Source: Methanobacteriota archaeon (GTDB lineage Archaea > Thermoplasmatota > Poseidoniia > Poseidoniales > Poseidoniaceae). Taken from it: a stretch of 42,132 nucleotides of DNA. The stretch lies in assembly GCA_002718195.1 (NCBI GenBank), contig PBDU01000025.1:1-42132 (forward strand), read 5' to 3'. The position numbers were made by a program, and so were the translations under genes. The notes under the pieces were generated by a model. That model was given only the letters and a program-made list of their open reading frames with translations. It was not told the DNA's origin and searched no databases. Positions within the stretch are counted from its first letter, which is position 1. Every line of letters begins with the position of its first letter. Shown here one piece after another: positions 1-9,799 of the stretch.

Positions 1-191
1 GTGATGTTCAACATGAGATACACCCCTCAAAAGCCCTTGCCTCTTTGGGGGCTTATGAACTAATTGATGCCTAATCGCGAAACCGCGAAATTTTACCACT
101 CAAAATCTTAACACAAATCGCTTGAAAAGCCGAGTTGAAAGTTGGATAATTCTCGCGATTGACTCATAGGTAAGCAGTTTTTCGCAATGTC
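1..191. other. Intergenic stretch upstream of the glycosyltransferase
   Basis: No convincing complete gene is seen here. The stretch holds a possible stem between AAGCCC at 31-36 and GGGCTT at 48-53, and a perfect 5-bp stem TCGCG/CGCGA at 75-88 with a 4-base loop followed by AATTTT. The hexamer TCGCGA recurs at 153-158. On the minus strand an ATG at position 14, preceded by a GAGGGGTG-like ribosome-binding site, could begin a gene that leaves the window at base 1, but only four codons are visible. The stems could be terminator-like or leader structures; I cannot tell which. Confidence 0.3.
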
Positions 192-1331
192 ATGGGCGAA
201 GCAAATTCAGCGGTTGAGCCTGTCAAAAAACCTGACGGCACACCTTACACTGCTGCGGTTTTAATTCCGACAATCAACAACGCAGATGAGTTGGACATCG
301 TCTTGGAGCGTTTGACAAAACAAACCTACCCTCATTTCGATATTGTAATCTCTGATTCTAAGTCTAGAGACCACACAAAAGATGTCTGTGAAAAGCACGG
401 AGCAATATGGTTTGATGATGAATCAACCAACCGTGCAGATGCCTGTACTGCTGCTCTGAAGACCATGGATTATGACCTGGTTTTATTCACTGATGATGAT
501 ACTGTTCCACCCCTTGATTGGGTTGAGAAATTGATTCGCTGGTTCGAAGACCCTGAAGTTGGCGGAGTAGGAGGTCCAAATTTCGCTCCAGATGATGACC
601 CATTTGGTGCAAAGTGTGCGGATGTTGCATTCTGTACTAAATTTATGACTGCAGGGACTCGCTACGGTGCTCAGCCAAAAGGAAAGTTAGTTCCGATTAC
701 TCACAATCCAGGAGTAAACTGTGCCCATAGAATGGAAAACTTGCGTGAGGTAGGATTCTTTGAAGAAGGTTGCATTGGTGCAGAGGATGTAGTTCTTGAC
801 GCTAAGATTCAGCGTGCTGGAAATAAATTATTCATAGATCCAGAGAATGTAATGCCTCACCGCAGAAGAAGACCTTTCAAGCCATACATGAAACAAATGA
901 GAAATTATGGCTACACTAGAATGGTTGCAAACCAGCGCTGGCCTGAGATTGCAGAATGGAGCCATACCGCAATTGGATACTTCCCATACATTGCAATCAT
1001 TGGAATTGTGCTAAATCTTCTCGGGCTAGCCCTTGGCGGCGCCTCAGCAGAAACTTGGTTCACCCTTGCAGGCGAATGGACAATCCCTAGAATCATGTTC
1101 CATATACCCGGTGGATTCATGGTCCTTTACGTGGCAATTTGCTGGCTTGGTGCTGCGATTGGAACAAGTCCGCACAGAAATATTGGAACTGTATTCCTAG
1201 CGCCATTATTCGTCTTCCTTGCTCATTTCTCTTATGGACAAGGTGTTCAGAAAGCCTGGAAAGAAATCAGGAGAACTGGTGGAGCTGCAGGCGTTGGTCG
1301 TCAAATTGATGACAGGGACAGAACTATCTGA
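192..1331 (+). CDS. GT2-family glycosyltransferase, membrane-anchored
   Basis: This is a family 2 glycosyltransferase (GT-A fold) that would transfer a sugar from a nucleotide-sugar donor on the cytoplasmic face of the membrane. The N-terminal domain starts with the typical AAVLIPTINNADEL strand-loop at about residues 21-34. The metal-binding DxD lies at D101-D103 (FTDDDT), and the acidic catalytic pair is E198-D199 (GAEDVV), followed by an Arg-rich loop near residue 224 where family members often have QxxRW-like motifs. Three hydrophobic segments at about 256-282, 298-324 and 331-351 anchor the C-terminus. The ATG at 192 is used; the ATG at 187 is out of frame. The length of 379 residues is normal for membrane GT2 enzymes. 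The acceptor is unknown; glycolipid, S-layer glycan or exopolysaccharide synthesis are all possible. The next gene follows on the same strand 64 bases later. Confidence 0.85.
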   Translation: MGEANSAVEPVKKPDGTPYTAAVLIPTINNADELDIVLERLTKQTYPHFDIVISDSKSRDHTKDVCEKHGAIWFDDESTNRADACTAALKTMDYDLVLFTDDDTVPPLDWVEKLIRWFEDPEVGGVGGPNFAPDDDPFGAKCADVAFCTKFMTAGTRYGAQPKGKLVPITHNPGVNCAHRMENLREVGFFEEGCIGAEDVVLDAKIQRAGNKLFIDPENVMPHRRRRPFKPYMKQMRNYGYTRMVANQRWPEIAEWSHTAIGYFPYIAIIGIVLNLLGLALGGASAETWFTLAGEWTIPRIMFHIPGGFMVLYVAICWLGAAIGTSPHRNIGTVFLAPLFVFLAHFSYGQGVQKAWKEIRRTGGAAGVGRQIDDRDRTI

Positions 1332-1395
1332 AAATCGTGTCAATCCACGTAGATATCAGAGCAATTTACTTCAATGCCTGAATTAAGAGAGTATC

Positions 1396-1725
1396 ATGGC
1401 AAAGAAGAGTCTTCGTGACCGCTTCGAAGCCATTGATGACAAGGCAGATGTTAGTGAAGAAGAGGAAATTTGGAGTAATATTAGGCTGATGCTGGTTCTT
1501 TCTCGCATCTCAATTGTCATTCTCACAGTCCTTGTATCAGAAGTATTCGAAGAGAGATTTGTTGCAGGTCTTACCCTTGCATTATGGGCACCAATTGTGG
1601 GCATCCCTCTGTTCTTTTTGGTTACAGCATTAATTTCCATAGGCGATAGAGCATATAGAAATCAGGAAACTGTTATGGAAAAAGCCGACAAGAGAGTGAA
1701 GGAAACTGTGATTGATGCTCACTGA
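1396..1725 (+). CDS. Small two-TM membrane protein, unknown function
   Basis: I do not recognise this 109-residue protein. It has a charged, acidic N-terminal cytoplasmic stretch (about residues 1-28, rich in D/E), two hydrophobic segments at about 31-50 and 58-82, and a charged, Lys-rich C-terminal tail. It lies in the same direction as the glycosyltransferase, so the two may be co-transcribed. Its last 7 bases overlap the end of the convergent ABC transporter gene. A start at 1396 is preferred because it is the first ATG and gives a typical charged N-terminus; no strong ribosome-binding site is seen. Confidence 0.6.
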   Translation: MAKKSLRDRFEAIDDKADVSEEEEIWSNIRLMLVLSRISIVILTVLVSEVFEERFVAGLTLALWAPIVGIPLFFLVTALISIGDRAYRNQETVMEKADKRVKETVIDAH

Positions 1726-3593
1726 TCTTCTTGGCTCAAGCCAGCCATTTCACCAGTTTGAATAGTCCATTGACTTGCATATACTCCATCATTAGCTACC
1801 AATTCATCGTGGCTTCCTCTTTCAACTACTGCCCCATCAACCATCGCAAGAATTTCATTTGCATTTCTGATTGTAGAAAGTCTGTGAGCTACCGCAATTG
1901 TGGCTCTACCGCTACCGCTGGAAAGCAGGTTCTCTTGTATTCTGCGCTCGGTTTCTGCATCTAAAGCACTGCTAGCCTCATCGAGAATCAACAGGCTTGG
2001 AGATTTCAATAGAGCCCTAGCAAGGCTGACTCTAGCTCTTTGTCCGCCACTTAACATAGTGCCTCTGTCTCCAACCATTGTATCAACTCCGTTTTCTAAA
2101 CCACCAACGAATTCTAAGGCACCGGCCATCTCTAGAGCCTTTTCTACAGCTTCATCAGTTGCGGTTTGATTGTAGAGCACGTTTTCTTTCAGCGTACCAT
2201 GGAACAAGAATGGCTCTTGGGAAACAAAGCCGATAGCATCTCTAACCGAGTCGAGTGTGAGGGTTTCGATGTTCAGCCCATTGATCAGAACTCTTCCAGA
2301 ATCTGGAGTATAGTACCTCATCAATAATTTGAGAATGGTTGTTTTTCCTGCTCCTGTATGACCCATAATTCCCAAGAACTCGCCTCCACTGACCTTGAAT
2401 GAGATCCCATTTAGAACAGGGGTGGAAGTTCCTGGATAAGTGAAGTAAACATTCTCAAATTCTACTGTGTCAATCGTTCCTTCCAATGCCTTAGCATCCT
2501 TTGAATCGACTATTGTTGGCTCCAAGTCTATTGCTGCAAATACCCTTCTTGCCGCTGCCTCTCCACGTTGTAGTTGATTTACTAGCATACCGAAGATGAA
2601 TATCGGCATTGTCATTCTAGTTGAAATCAGCAGGAATGTAACTAACTCACCAGTGGTGATATCTCCCTCTGCTGCCAAGAAACCACCAGCTGAAACAAGC
2701 AAACCAAATGCTATTCCTGCTACAGCGTACAATCCTGGAACGAATCGATTCCTATCCTTACTCGCACCCATTGCTTGATCTCTGTAAGCAGCGCTTTGGT
2801 CTGCTACTCTGTTGGTTTCCCAGTCTTGTGCATTGTATGCTTGGACAACTGAAATTCCAGAGATTAAGTTCTCAAGAACTGAGGTAATTCCACCTGTGGA
2901 TTCTCTCTGCTTTCTGTACTTTCTCTGTACTCTGGTGGTGAAAAGATAGACTATCGGAATGATTAGAAGAAGTGGAGCAAATAACACTGCAGCCAATTTC
3001 CATGACATTGAAATAAGGATCAAAAACGCAAATCCAAAGGTTACGATAATCCTGATGATAGATGTTGATGAATCGCTTACAACGTCTTCAAGTTGATTTA
3101 CATCCGCACCGAGTACAGACATAATTTGACCCGTCTGCCTCATGTCATAATACGAGGCTTCCATCGCAATCAGCGACTTTGTAGCATCCATTCTCAAGTC
3201 GTGCTGAATCTTGTATCCCAATGTCTGCCAAGAATATTCAGAAATTCCTTGGAATATTGCAAGCATCAAGAATCCTAAGAAAATCAGGAAACCATAGCCG
3301 AACTCAGCACTCCAAAACATATCGACAAATGATTGCACAACGCCAGGACCGACTAGATCTCCACCACTGGTACTCTTTCTGGTAAAGTAATCCACTGCCC
3401 ATCCGATTGCAACAAAGGGAATCAGGTCACACGCTCTTGCGGCAGCATTGGCAAAAAATCCAGTTAAAAGACGTGCTGGATAGGAAGTGGCGTAGGGAAT
3501 TACCCGATACACTTGCTTCGAGGTTTCCCCAATTTGGTCGTTGATACGACTAGGGTCCATAGGGTTGGAGTTTTGGGACCTTCCTCTTGACAT
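1719..3593 (-). CDS. ABC exporter, fused membrane and ATPase domains (MsbA/MDR-like)
   Basis: This half-transporter carries an N-terminal six-helix type I exporter membrane domain (about residues 30-335) and a C-terminal ATP-binding domain (about 365-605), so it should work as a homodimer or as one half of a heterodimer. Visible ATPase motifs are Walker A GHTGAGKTT with K417, the Q-loop at FVSQEPFLF, the signature LSGGQRAR near 514, Walker B LLILDEASSALD with its catalytic Glu near 538, and the H-loop AVAHRLST near 569. All ATPase residues are intact. Length (624) is typical of the family. A GAGG ribosome-binding site sits just upstream of the ATG at 3593. Relatives export lipids, peptides or drugs; the sequence gives no substrate. 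It stands alone, convergent with the small membrane protein. Confidence 0.9.
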   Translation of the reverse strand: MSRGRSQNSNPMDPSRINDQIGETSKQVYRVIPYATSYPARLLTGFFANAAARACDLIPFVAIGWAVDYFTRKSTSGGDLVGPGVVQSFVDMFWSAEFGYGFLIFLGFLMLAIFQGISEYSWQTLGYKIQHDLRMDATKSLIAMEASYYDMRQTGQIMSVLGADVNQLEDVVSDSSTSIIRIIVTFGFAFLILISMSWKLAAVLFAPLLLIIPIVYLFTTRVQRKYRKQRESTGGITSVLENLISGISVVQAYNAQDWETNRVADQSAAYRDQAMGASKDRNRFVPGLYAVAGIAFGLLVSAGGFLAAEGDITTGELVTFLLISTRMTMPIFIFGMLVNQLQRGEAAARRVFAAIDLEPTIVDSKDAKALEGTIDTVEFENVYFTYPGTSTPVLNGISFKVSGGEFLGIMGHTGAGKTTILKLLMRYYTPDSGRVLINGLNIETLTLDSVRDAIGFVSQEPFLFHGTLKENVLYNQTATDEAVEKALEMAGALEFVGGLENGVDTMVGDRGTMLSGGQRARVSLARALLKSPSLLILDEASSALDAETERRIQENLLSSGSGRATIAVAHRLSTIRNANEILAMVDGAVVERGSHDELVANDGVYASQWTIQTGEMAGLSQEDQ

Positions 3594-3685
3594 AGTTAAT
3601 CCTCAAGAAGGTGATTATTGAATACTACTGTTTTGGATTAAAACGGATTGCAGATTATTGTCTTGGGCTAAGCAATTTGTTGGAA

Positions 3686-4105
3686 TCACTCAACAAGCAT
3701 TCTCAGCTCTTCAACGCTTCTTACTTCTGCAAGGTAAATTTGTTCTATTGAGTCGTATAGATCTGAATCGCCTGTCTTTTCCACTAGGGTTAAAATTTCA
3801 GAATACACTTTAGAAGCACTTATCTCGGTATCGAGTGATTCTTGGAGCATGATTTTGTAATCTGATGTGTGCTCAATTGCTTTCGGATTCCTTTCAGTTA
3901 CTGCAATCCCACCGAGTTTTACAATCGAAGCCCTTACAGTATCTGCATGAGTCATTGATTCTTGTGCTTCGCTATTGAAATGGGGTGCAAGTTGAAATCT
4001 ATGAATTCCTCGTATGTATGCTGCGTAGTGAGAATATTGGGAAATTGCCCTAAGTTCCCAACCTAGTGCTTCGTTCAACTTTTCTATCAATGGTGCGTTG
4101 CTCAT
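3686..4105 (-). CDS. Ferritin-like four-helix protein (bacterioferritin-related)
   Basis: This 139-residue all-helical protein has the ferritin-like repeat pattern: helix A with E17 (LGWELRAISQY), helix B with E49 and H53 (EAQESMTHAD), helix C with E94 (LDTEISASKVY) and helix D with E127. Bacterioferritins use such residues to bind two irons and oxidise or store iron. Compared with the usual ExxH pairs, position 50 is Ser rather than Glu and position 130 is Ser rather than His, so the di-iron site looks altered. Length is shorter than the roughly 155-160 residues of typical bacterioferritin. A TTTAAATTA box about 28 bases upstream of the ATG fits a leaderless transcript. It could alternatively be another ferritin-superfamily member with a non-storage role. 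Confidence 0.65.
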   Translation of the reverse strand: MSNAPLIEKLNEALGWELRAISQYSHYAAYIRGIHRFQLAPHFNSEAQESMTHADTVRASIVKLGGIAVTERNPKAIEHTSDYKIMLQESLDTEISASKVYSEILTLVEKTGDSDLYDSIEQIYLAEVRSVEELRMLVE

Positions 4106-4128
4106 AGTATGTCGAATAGTCTCGCATG

Positions 4129-4137
4129 TTTAAATTA
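4129..4137. promoter_or_regulatory. Shared TATA-like box between ferritin-like gene and protease gene
   Basis: TTTAAATTA lies centred 28 bases before the ferritin-like start codon on the minus strand, the distance expected for a leaderless archaeal transcript. The same AT box reads almost identically on the plus strand and could also serve the protease gene, with a leader of about 40 bases. Assigned by spacing and composition only. Confidence 0.35.
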
Positions 4138-4199
4138 TGGCTTTGAGTTTTTGATACGAAGACAAATGTTTCATGAGGTAGCAGGTACAGAGTAATACT

Positions 4200-7100
4200 A
4201 TGCGAGACAGGCGGGCCTCTACAAGCGGGATAATTATGGCATTATTTCTGGCTCAGTTGATGATGCCAATCGTTACTGCTTTCAACCCTCTGCCGGAAAT
4301 TGAAGTTAGTACAAGTAACGACATGAATTTGCTTCAAAGATGGGGAATGGAGCCCTCTGGTGAATTGGAAAACGGATGGTACAACCCTAGCCATGGTGTT
4401 GGAACAATCGATTTACTTCACAGACAAGCAACTCTTACCCCTACATCAGATTGGCCTGAACTAACCGGTGAGCATGGCTCGCTAAGTGGATGGTATGTTC
4501 TCAGTCATGAATATCCAGTTCCAACCCCTTGGTTTGGACAGTTAGAGGAAAGTGGAATTGAGTGCTTCTCATTCCTGCCACCTAATGCCTTCCACTGTGA
4601 ACTCTCATCTGTGAGCATAGTTGAACTGCTAGAATTAAATGTCCAAGGGATGTTAAAATTAGATCAAAGCGACAAGATCAGGGAGAATCTTCTCCATGAA
4701 ATGGAAGGCAATCCGCAAATATTCGATAACCCTAGAGTTGACACCAACTTTGCCTCAGTAAGCGTTGTCTTGAGTGGTGATTCGATTGGAGAGAGTTTCT
4801 CTCAAGCCCAAGGAGTTGAATTGCACTCGCAATCAAGAAGATTTGCAACTATGGGAGCAACTCCAGAAGGTGTAAAGTGGTTGGTTCAACAAGACTGGAT
4901 TGAATTCGTTGAAGAGAGCCCTTGGTTTACGGTTGCTAATGAAGAAGCCGCATGGATTACCAATGTTGATGATGTGTGGAATGCTACTCAAATGGCATCC
5001 AGAAATTCATCGTGGTCTGGTCTTGATGGGTCTGGAATCATCGTTACCGTAGCCGACACTGGACTGGATACTGGCTCTAATACAAGTGCTATGCACGCTG
5101 ATTTCAGAGACCACATTACTGGAATCCAATCCTTCCCGATTCCAACCTCTACTTGTGCGGCGTACGGAATGACCGGAAATTGTGACGACGGAGCTGCGGA
5201 TGGTCACGGACACGGAACACACGTTGCAGGCTCTGTGAATGGAGATGGAACATTATCTGGTGGTGCATTCAAAGGTATGGCTCCAGAATCCCATTTGTTA
5301 TTCCACGCTGTAGGGCAGGTTGTGAGTGGAAGCTCCACTCTACTCGGCATTCCAAACGACTTGGACGACATGTTCGCTCTTTCAGCAGAAAACGGTTCCT
5401 TGGTTCACACTAACTCCTGGGGATCAGCAGTAAACGGGCTATACACCTCCAGTTCTATGCAAGCAGACGCTAGTGCAAGAACCCATTACAACATGACAAT
5501 ATTATTTGCTGCTGCAAATGAAGGAACTGATGCAAATAGCGATGGAGAAGTTGACTTGGATAGCCTGGCAAGCCCTGGAACTGCTAAGAACGTCATCACC
5601 GTAGGTGCTACTGAAAATGACCGCCCTGCTTTCACGCTAACTTGGGGAGGCGGTTGGCCGTCAGATTATCCAACAAATCCGGTAAATTCGGACAGGGCTG
5701 CTGACAATATCAGCGGTATGGCTGCTTTTTCTAGCAGAGGTCCTGTTGATGATGGAAGATTGAAACCTGACCTTTCTGCTCCTGGAACTTACATTTTATC
5801 CACAAAATCAAGTCAAACAACTAGTACAGGTTGGGCTGCCTACAATTCCTCATACACATACATGGGTGGAACCAGTATGGCTACTCCAATCACAGCAGGA
5901 GCAACTGCTTTATTGCTTGAACATCTAATTGAAAATCAAAATCACGCTGACCCTTCAAGTGCTCTAATCAAAGCAATACTCACTGCTAGTGCACAGGATA
6001 TGACTGGACAGTATTCCTCAAACACAAATGGTGCTGGAGAAACTGCACCAAATGAGCACGAGGGGTGGGGAATTCTAGACATGCACACAGCCATGCAGGC
6101 TTCCTTTGTCGATGGTGATTCTGTTGAAACTGGAGATTCATGGGGATGGTCATTCCAAGTCCCAAGTGGAGCGCCTGATTTCAGAGTCACTGCTGCATGG
6201 ACTGACCCTGCTAGCACTCCATCAGCGAGTACGAATTTAGTAAACGACCTTGATCTAAATGTCAAGGACCCTTCCGGAACATGGCACAATGATTCCAACA
6301 ATATCGACAATCTGCGTGGAAAGGTGTTCACCAGCCCTCAATCAGGAACATGGGAAGTACATGTTGTGGGATCAAATGTTCCAACAGGACCACAGAAATT
6401 TGCAATCAGCTTAAGCGAAGATTGGACTCTTACAAATACCACTCAAGACGCTGATTTGGACGGCGTTGAGGACGATGACGATGATTGTCCAAACACTTTC
6501 GGAACATCTACCATCGACAGATTAGGATGCCCTGATACTGACAGCGATGGCTATTCCAATCAAGATGTCAATTGGAGTATTGCAAACGGAGCTGATGCGT
6601 TCCCAGTAGATGCAACCCAATGGGCGGACCAAGACTTTGACGGATATGGAGATAATGCTGCAGGTAACAACCCTGACGGGTGTCCAACAATCTCCGGAAA
6701 CTCAACTATCGACAGATTTGGATGCATCGATTCTGATGGCGATGGCTTCAGTGATCCAGATGCTGGTTGGACTACAAGCAACGGAGCTGATGCCTGTGAT
6801 ACGGTATCTGGGCAGAGTTACATCGATAGATCTGGATGCCCAGATGGCGATGGTGACGGAGCAAGTGACCCTGACCCATTAGGTAATTATGGAACTGCTT
6901 GGGACGTTGCTGACGGAGCAGACATTTGGCCCAGTGACCCTACACAATGGAATGACACTGATTCAGATGGATATGGAGACAATCCACCTCCCGCTACAAC
7001 TGGAGATGGATGCCCTACAATCAACGGTAATTCCACAATAGATAGGTACGGATGCATAGATTCAGATGGTGATGGTTATTCTGACCCTGATGCAAGTTGG

Positions 7101-9764
7101 ACAGTTGCAAATGGCTCAGATGCATTTGTTCTAGATCCAACTCAGTGGGCAGACCAGGATGGTGATGGATATGGAGACAATGCATCCGGAAATAATGCGG
7201 ATAATTGCCCAACTGTGTATGGTACTTCATCCATGGCTGGCTTACTAGGTTGCAACGATACGGACGGAGATATGTGGGCTGATTCAATCGATGCTTTCCC
7301 GTTCGATATAACCCAATGGAATGATACGGATTTGGACGGCTATGGTGATAATGCCAGCGGAAATGATTCCGACATGTGCCCTACTGTTGCTGGAACATCC
7401 AGCATGGATAGATTCGGCTGTCCTGATACCGATTTAGATGGTTATTCTGACCCTGACCCTTCAGGCTTGAATGGACCTGCCTGGACTGAAAGTGACGGTG
7501 CTGATGCTTATCCAACAGACATTACCCAACATATTGACACTGATAGTGATGGATATGGAGACAATCCAAACGGAACAAATGGAGATGCCTGTCCTCTAAT
7601 TGCAGGCAACTCAACTGCGGATAGGCGAGGATGCCCTGATACTGACGGTGATGGTTATTCTGATGGAGATTCGTTGTGGAGAGTTTCTGACGGAGCTGAC
7701 GCATTCCCAAGTGACCCCCTACGCTGGTCAGACATTGATGGCGACGGAGTAGCCGATCAATTGGATGATGCATGCCCTACTGCTCCAGGCACTTCAACGA
7801 TTGACAGAGTTGGATGTCCCGACCAAGATGGTGATGGATACTCCGACCCTAGTGGAAACTGGTCAGTAGCCAACGGTGCTGACGCATTCCAGACCATACC
7901 AAGCCAGTGGAGAGATACTGATGGCGATGGATTTGGAGACAATGCAAGTGGATATCTGGGCGATGATTGCGTTAACGAAAGTGGAGACTCTTGGCAGAAC
8001 GGAACCTTAGGATGCCCAGATAATGATGAAGACGGCTGGGCAAATTCAGAGGATACATTCCCAGATGACATTACTCAGTGGGCTGACTATGATGGAGACG
8101 GATATGGTGACAACTTAGGGGGAACAAATCCAGATGCTTGTCCATTCGATGCCGGAAATTCCACTCAAGGAAATAGACTAGGTTGTGTGGATACTGACGG
8201 TGATGGATGGGATGATGTAATCGATGTATTGCCTAATACCCCAAGCCAATGGTTAGACCAAGATGGTGATGGATATGGAGACAATGCCACTGGAATATTC
8301 CCTGATGCTTGCCCAGGCGAAGCAGGCAACTCTACCACTGATAGGTACGGGTGTCCTGACGCAGATGGAGATGGATTAAGCGACGACAACGATGCATTCC
8401 CTAATGACCCAACACGTTCTCAAGACACTGATGGCGATGGCTATGATGATCTAGAGGATAACTGTACCTTCATCGCTGGTAATTCCACAATTGGAAGGAC
8501 TGGTTGTCTTGATACAGATGGTGATGGATATGCAGACCCTTACACTTTGAACGAGACCAATACTTGGACCGTCGAAAATGGTGCTGATGCATTTATTGAA
8601 GATGCTACACAATGGCAAGACTCTGATGGTGATGGATTTGGTGATAATGCAAGTGGTTTCCAAGCAGATAACTGTCCATCGGACTCTGGCTCTTCGAGCG
8701 CACAAGGAATTTATGGATGCTCAGATATTGATTCTGATACCTATGCAGATTCAATCGATGCATTCGTGAACGAATCCACTCAGTGGAATGATACAGATGG
8801 TGATGGGTTTGGAGATGAGATTGATGGATTTGAAGGAGATTCCTGCCCGAATACTGCAGGAACTTCAACCTTGGATAGATTCGGTTGTATCGATAGTGAT
8901 GGTGACGGAGCCAGTGATGAAAACGACCTTTGGAATGGTGATGCTAGCCAGTGGTTTGACACCGATAGTGATGGATACGGAGACAACAGCAATGGTACAA
9001 ATGGCGACTATTGCCCACTCGATGCAGGTACCGCATTTAGAGGAAGCAACCAAGGTTGCCCAGATTCAGATTTTGATGGCTATGCGGACATAGAAGATGA
9101 ATTCCCAGACCAATTCTCACAGTACATTGATTCTGATGGAGACGGATATGGAGATAACAACACCTTAGGAGCATATCTCCCAGACCACTGGCCGTTTGAT
9201 CCTACAAGGAACATAGCAGATGTGGAATTATCATGCAGTCCAACTACGATAGAAGTTGACTTGCCTAGTGGTGAGCTATTCTCCTTTGCCTGTACTGTTG
9301 AGAGTGACATGACCGTACCTTTTGCTGTTACAATTCGATGGATTACAACCTCGGAAGTAAGCACTGCATCAAGTGCTAAATCCACTACTATTGACCCTTC
9401 AGTTTCAAACAATGCAACCGTAATTTTCCAAGGCAGTGCAGTGGAATTAGGTTCACATACATTGAACATAGAGGCATCAGAACCTGGTGGACCAACTGCG
9501 ATGGATACCACAAGCGTTAGTTTGAACGTAATCGATTCAACCATTATAATCGAAGTGGATGACCCAATAATTCAAGACTGGAGAACAATGGTTGAGCAGG
9601 CAATTGAAGATCCAACAATTCAGGCATTTATTGGCTTAGGTCTACTGGTTTTATTGACGTTCGGTCTGATTATCAGAAACGCCAGAGGCAAGAAGAAAGA
9701 TGCTAGAGCTAGAGAGGAAAGAACCAGGGAAATCTTGCTGCGCAGAACAATGCGAGAAAGGTGA
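4200..9764 (+). CDS. Giant membrane-anchored subtilisin-like protease with thrombospondin type 3 repeats
   Basis: This is a secreted S8 (subtilase) serine protease of 1854 residues. A signal peptide (about residues 8-28) is followed by a pro-region, then the catalytic domain with D286 (VADTGLD), H338 (HGHGTHVAG), oxyanion N440 (AAANEGT) and S559 (GGTSMATP), all intact. A beta-sandwich P-domain-like segment (about 635-740) comes next, then about 15 Asp-rich thrombospondin type 3 repeats (about 750-1653), an Ig-like domain (about 1670-1780), one membrane helix near 1805-1828 and a short basic cytoplasmic tail. The repeats should bind many calcium ions and form a stiff stalk holding the protease away from the cell. 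The expected role is degradation of external protein. The next gene on the minus strand is convergent 35 bases downstream. Archaeal marine heterotrophs commonly carry such anchored proteases. Confidence 0.9.
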   Translation: MRDRRASTSGIIMALFLAQLMMPIVTAFNPLPEIEVSTSNDMNLLQRWGMEPSGELENGWYNPSHGVGTIDLLHRQATLTPTSDWPELTGEHGSLSGWYVLSHEYPVPTPWFGQLEESGIECFSFLPPNAFHCELSSVSIVELLELNVQGMLKLDQSDKIRENLLHEMEGNPQIFDNPRVDTNFASVSVVLSGDSIGESFSQAQGVELHSQSRRFATMGATPEGVKWLVQQDWIEFVEESPWFTVANEEAAWITNVDDVWNATQMASRNSSWSGLDGSGIIVTVADTGLDTGSNTSAMHADFRDHITGIQSFPIPTSTCAAYGMTGNCDDGAADGHGHGTHVAGSVNGDGTLSGGAFKGMAPESHLLFHAVGQVVSGSSTLLGIPNDLDDMFALSAENGSLVHTNSWGSAVNGLYTSSSMQADASARTHYNMTILFAAANEGTDANSDGEVDLDSLASPGTAKNVITVGATENDRPAFTLTWGGGWPSDYPTNPVNSDRAADNISGMAAFSSRGPVDDGRLKPDLSAPGTYILSTKSSQTTSTGWAAYNSSYTYMGGTSMATPITAGATALLLEHLIENQNHADPSSALIKAILTASAQDMTGQYSSNTNGAGETAPNEHEGWGILDMHTAMQASFVDGDSVETGDSWGWSFQVPSGAPDFRVTAAWTDPASTPSASTNLVNDLDLNVKDPSGTWHNDSNNIDNLRGKVFTSPQSGTWEVHVVGSNVPTGPQKFAISLSEDWTLTNTTQDADLDGVEDDDDDCPNTFGTSTIDRLGCPDTDSDGYSNQDVNWSIANGADAFPVDATQWADQDFDGYGDNAAGNNPDGCPTISGNSTIDRFGCIDSDGDGFSDPDAGWTTSNGADACDTVSGQSYIDRSGCPDGDGDGASDPDPLGNYGTAWDVADGADIWPSDPTQWNDTDSDGYGDNPPPATTGDGCPTINGNSTIDRYGCIDSDGDGYSDPDASWTVANGSDAFVLDPTQWADQDGDGYGDNASGNNADNCPTVYGTSSMAGLLGCNDTDGDMWADSIDAFPFDITQWNDTDLDGYGDNASGNDSDMCPTVAGTSSMDRFGCPDTDLDGYSDPDPSGLNGPAWTESDGADAYPTDITQHIDTDSDGYGDNPNGTNGDACPLIAGNSTADRRGCPDTDGDGYSDGDSLWRVSDGADAFPSDPLRWSDIDGDGVADQLDDACPTAPGTSTIDRVGCPDQDGDGYSDPSGNWSVANGADAFQTIPSQWRDTDGDGFGDNASGYLGDDCVNESGDSWQNGTLGCPDNDEDGWANSEDTFPDDITQWADYDGDGYGDNLGGTNPDACPFDAGNSTQGNRLGCVDTDGDGWDDVIDVLPNTPSQWLDQDGDGYGDNATGIFPDACPGEAGNSTTDRYGCPDADGDGLSDDNDAFPNDPTRSQDTDGDGYDDLEDNCTFIAGNSTIGRTGCLDTDGDGYADPYTLNETNTWTVENGADAFIEDATQWQDSDGDGFGDNASGFQADNCPSDSGSSSAQGIYGCSDIDSDTYADSIDAFVNESTQWNDTDGDGFGDEIDGFEGDSCPNTAGTSTLDRFGCIDSDGDGASDENDLWNGDASQWFDTDSDGYGDNSNGTNGDYCPLDAGTAFRGSNQGCPDSDFDGYADIEDEFPDQFSQYIDSDGDGYGDNNTLGAYLPDHWPFDPTRNIADVELSCSPTTIEVDLPSGELFSFACTVESDMTVPFAVTIRWITTSEVSTASSAKSTTIDPSVSNNATVIFQGSAVELGSHTLNIEASEPGGPTAMDTTSVSLNVIDSTIIIEVDDPIIQDWRTMVEQAIEDPTIQAFIGLGLLVLLTFGLIIRNARGKKKDARAREERTREILLRRTMRER
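6447..9162 (+). repeat. Thrombospondin type 3-like repeat tract, about 15 units
   Basis: About 15 imperfect in-frame units, each built from two calcium-binding DxDxDG loops: one in GCxDxDGDGYSD and one in QWxDxDGDGYGDN, linked by a CP...G(N/T)S(T/S) turn whose Cys residues probably form a disulfide. Unit length alternates between a short form of about 54-57 residues and longer forms with an inserted W..xNGADAF segment. Unit 2 is cut short: NGADA runs straight into CDTVSG, losing the second calcium loop. The repetitive codons produce many long but meaningless antisense reading frames. Confidence 0.85.
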
Positions 9765-9799
9765 ATAACAACTGAAACTTCTTATGAAATTCAGAAAGA

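Noticed and set aside
1..14. Start of a minus-strand gene leaving the window at base 1
   Set aside because: A plausible ribosome-binding site and ATG are present, but only four codons are visible, too few to support a feature.
6447..9544. Many open frames of 60-154 residues antisense or out of frame to the protease repeats
   Set aside because: They arise from repetitive GAT/GGT-rich codons of the calcium loops; their products are low-complexity (SPSP or HHQ strings) and carry no start signals.
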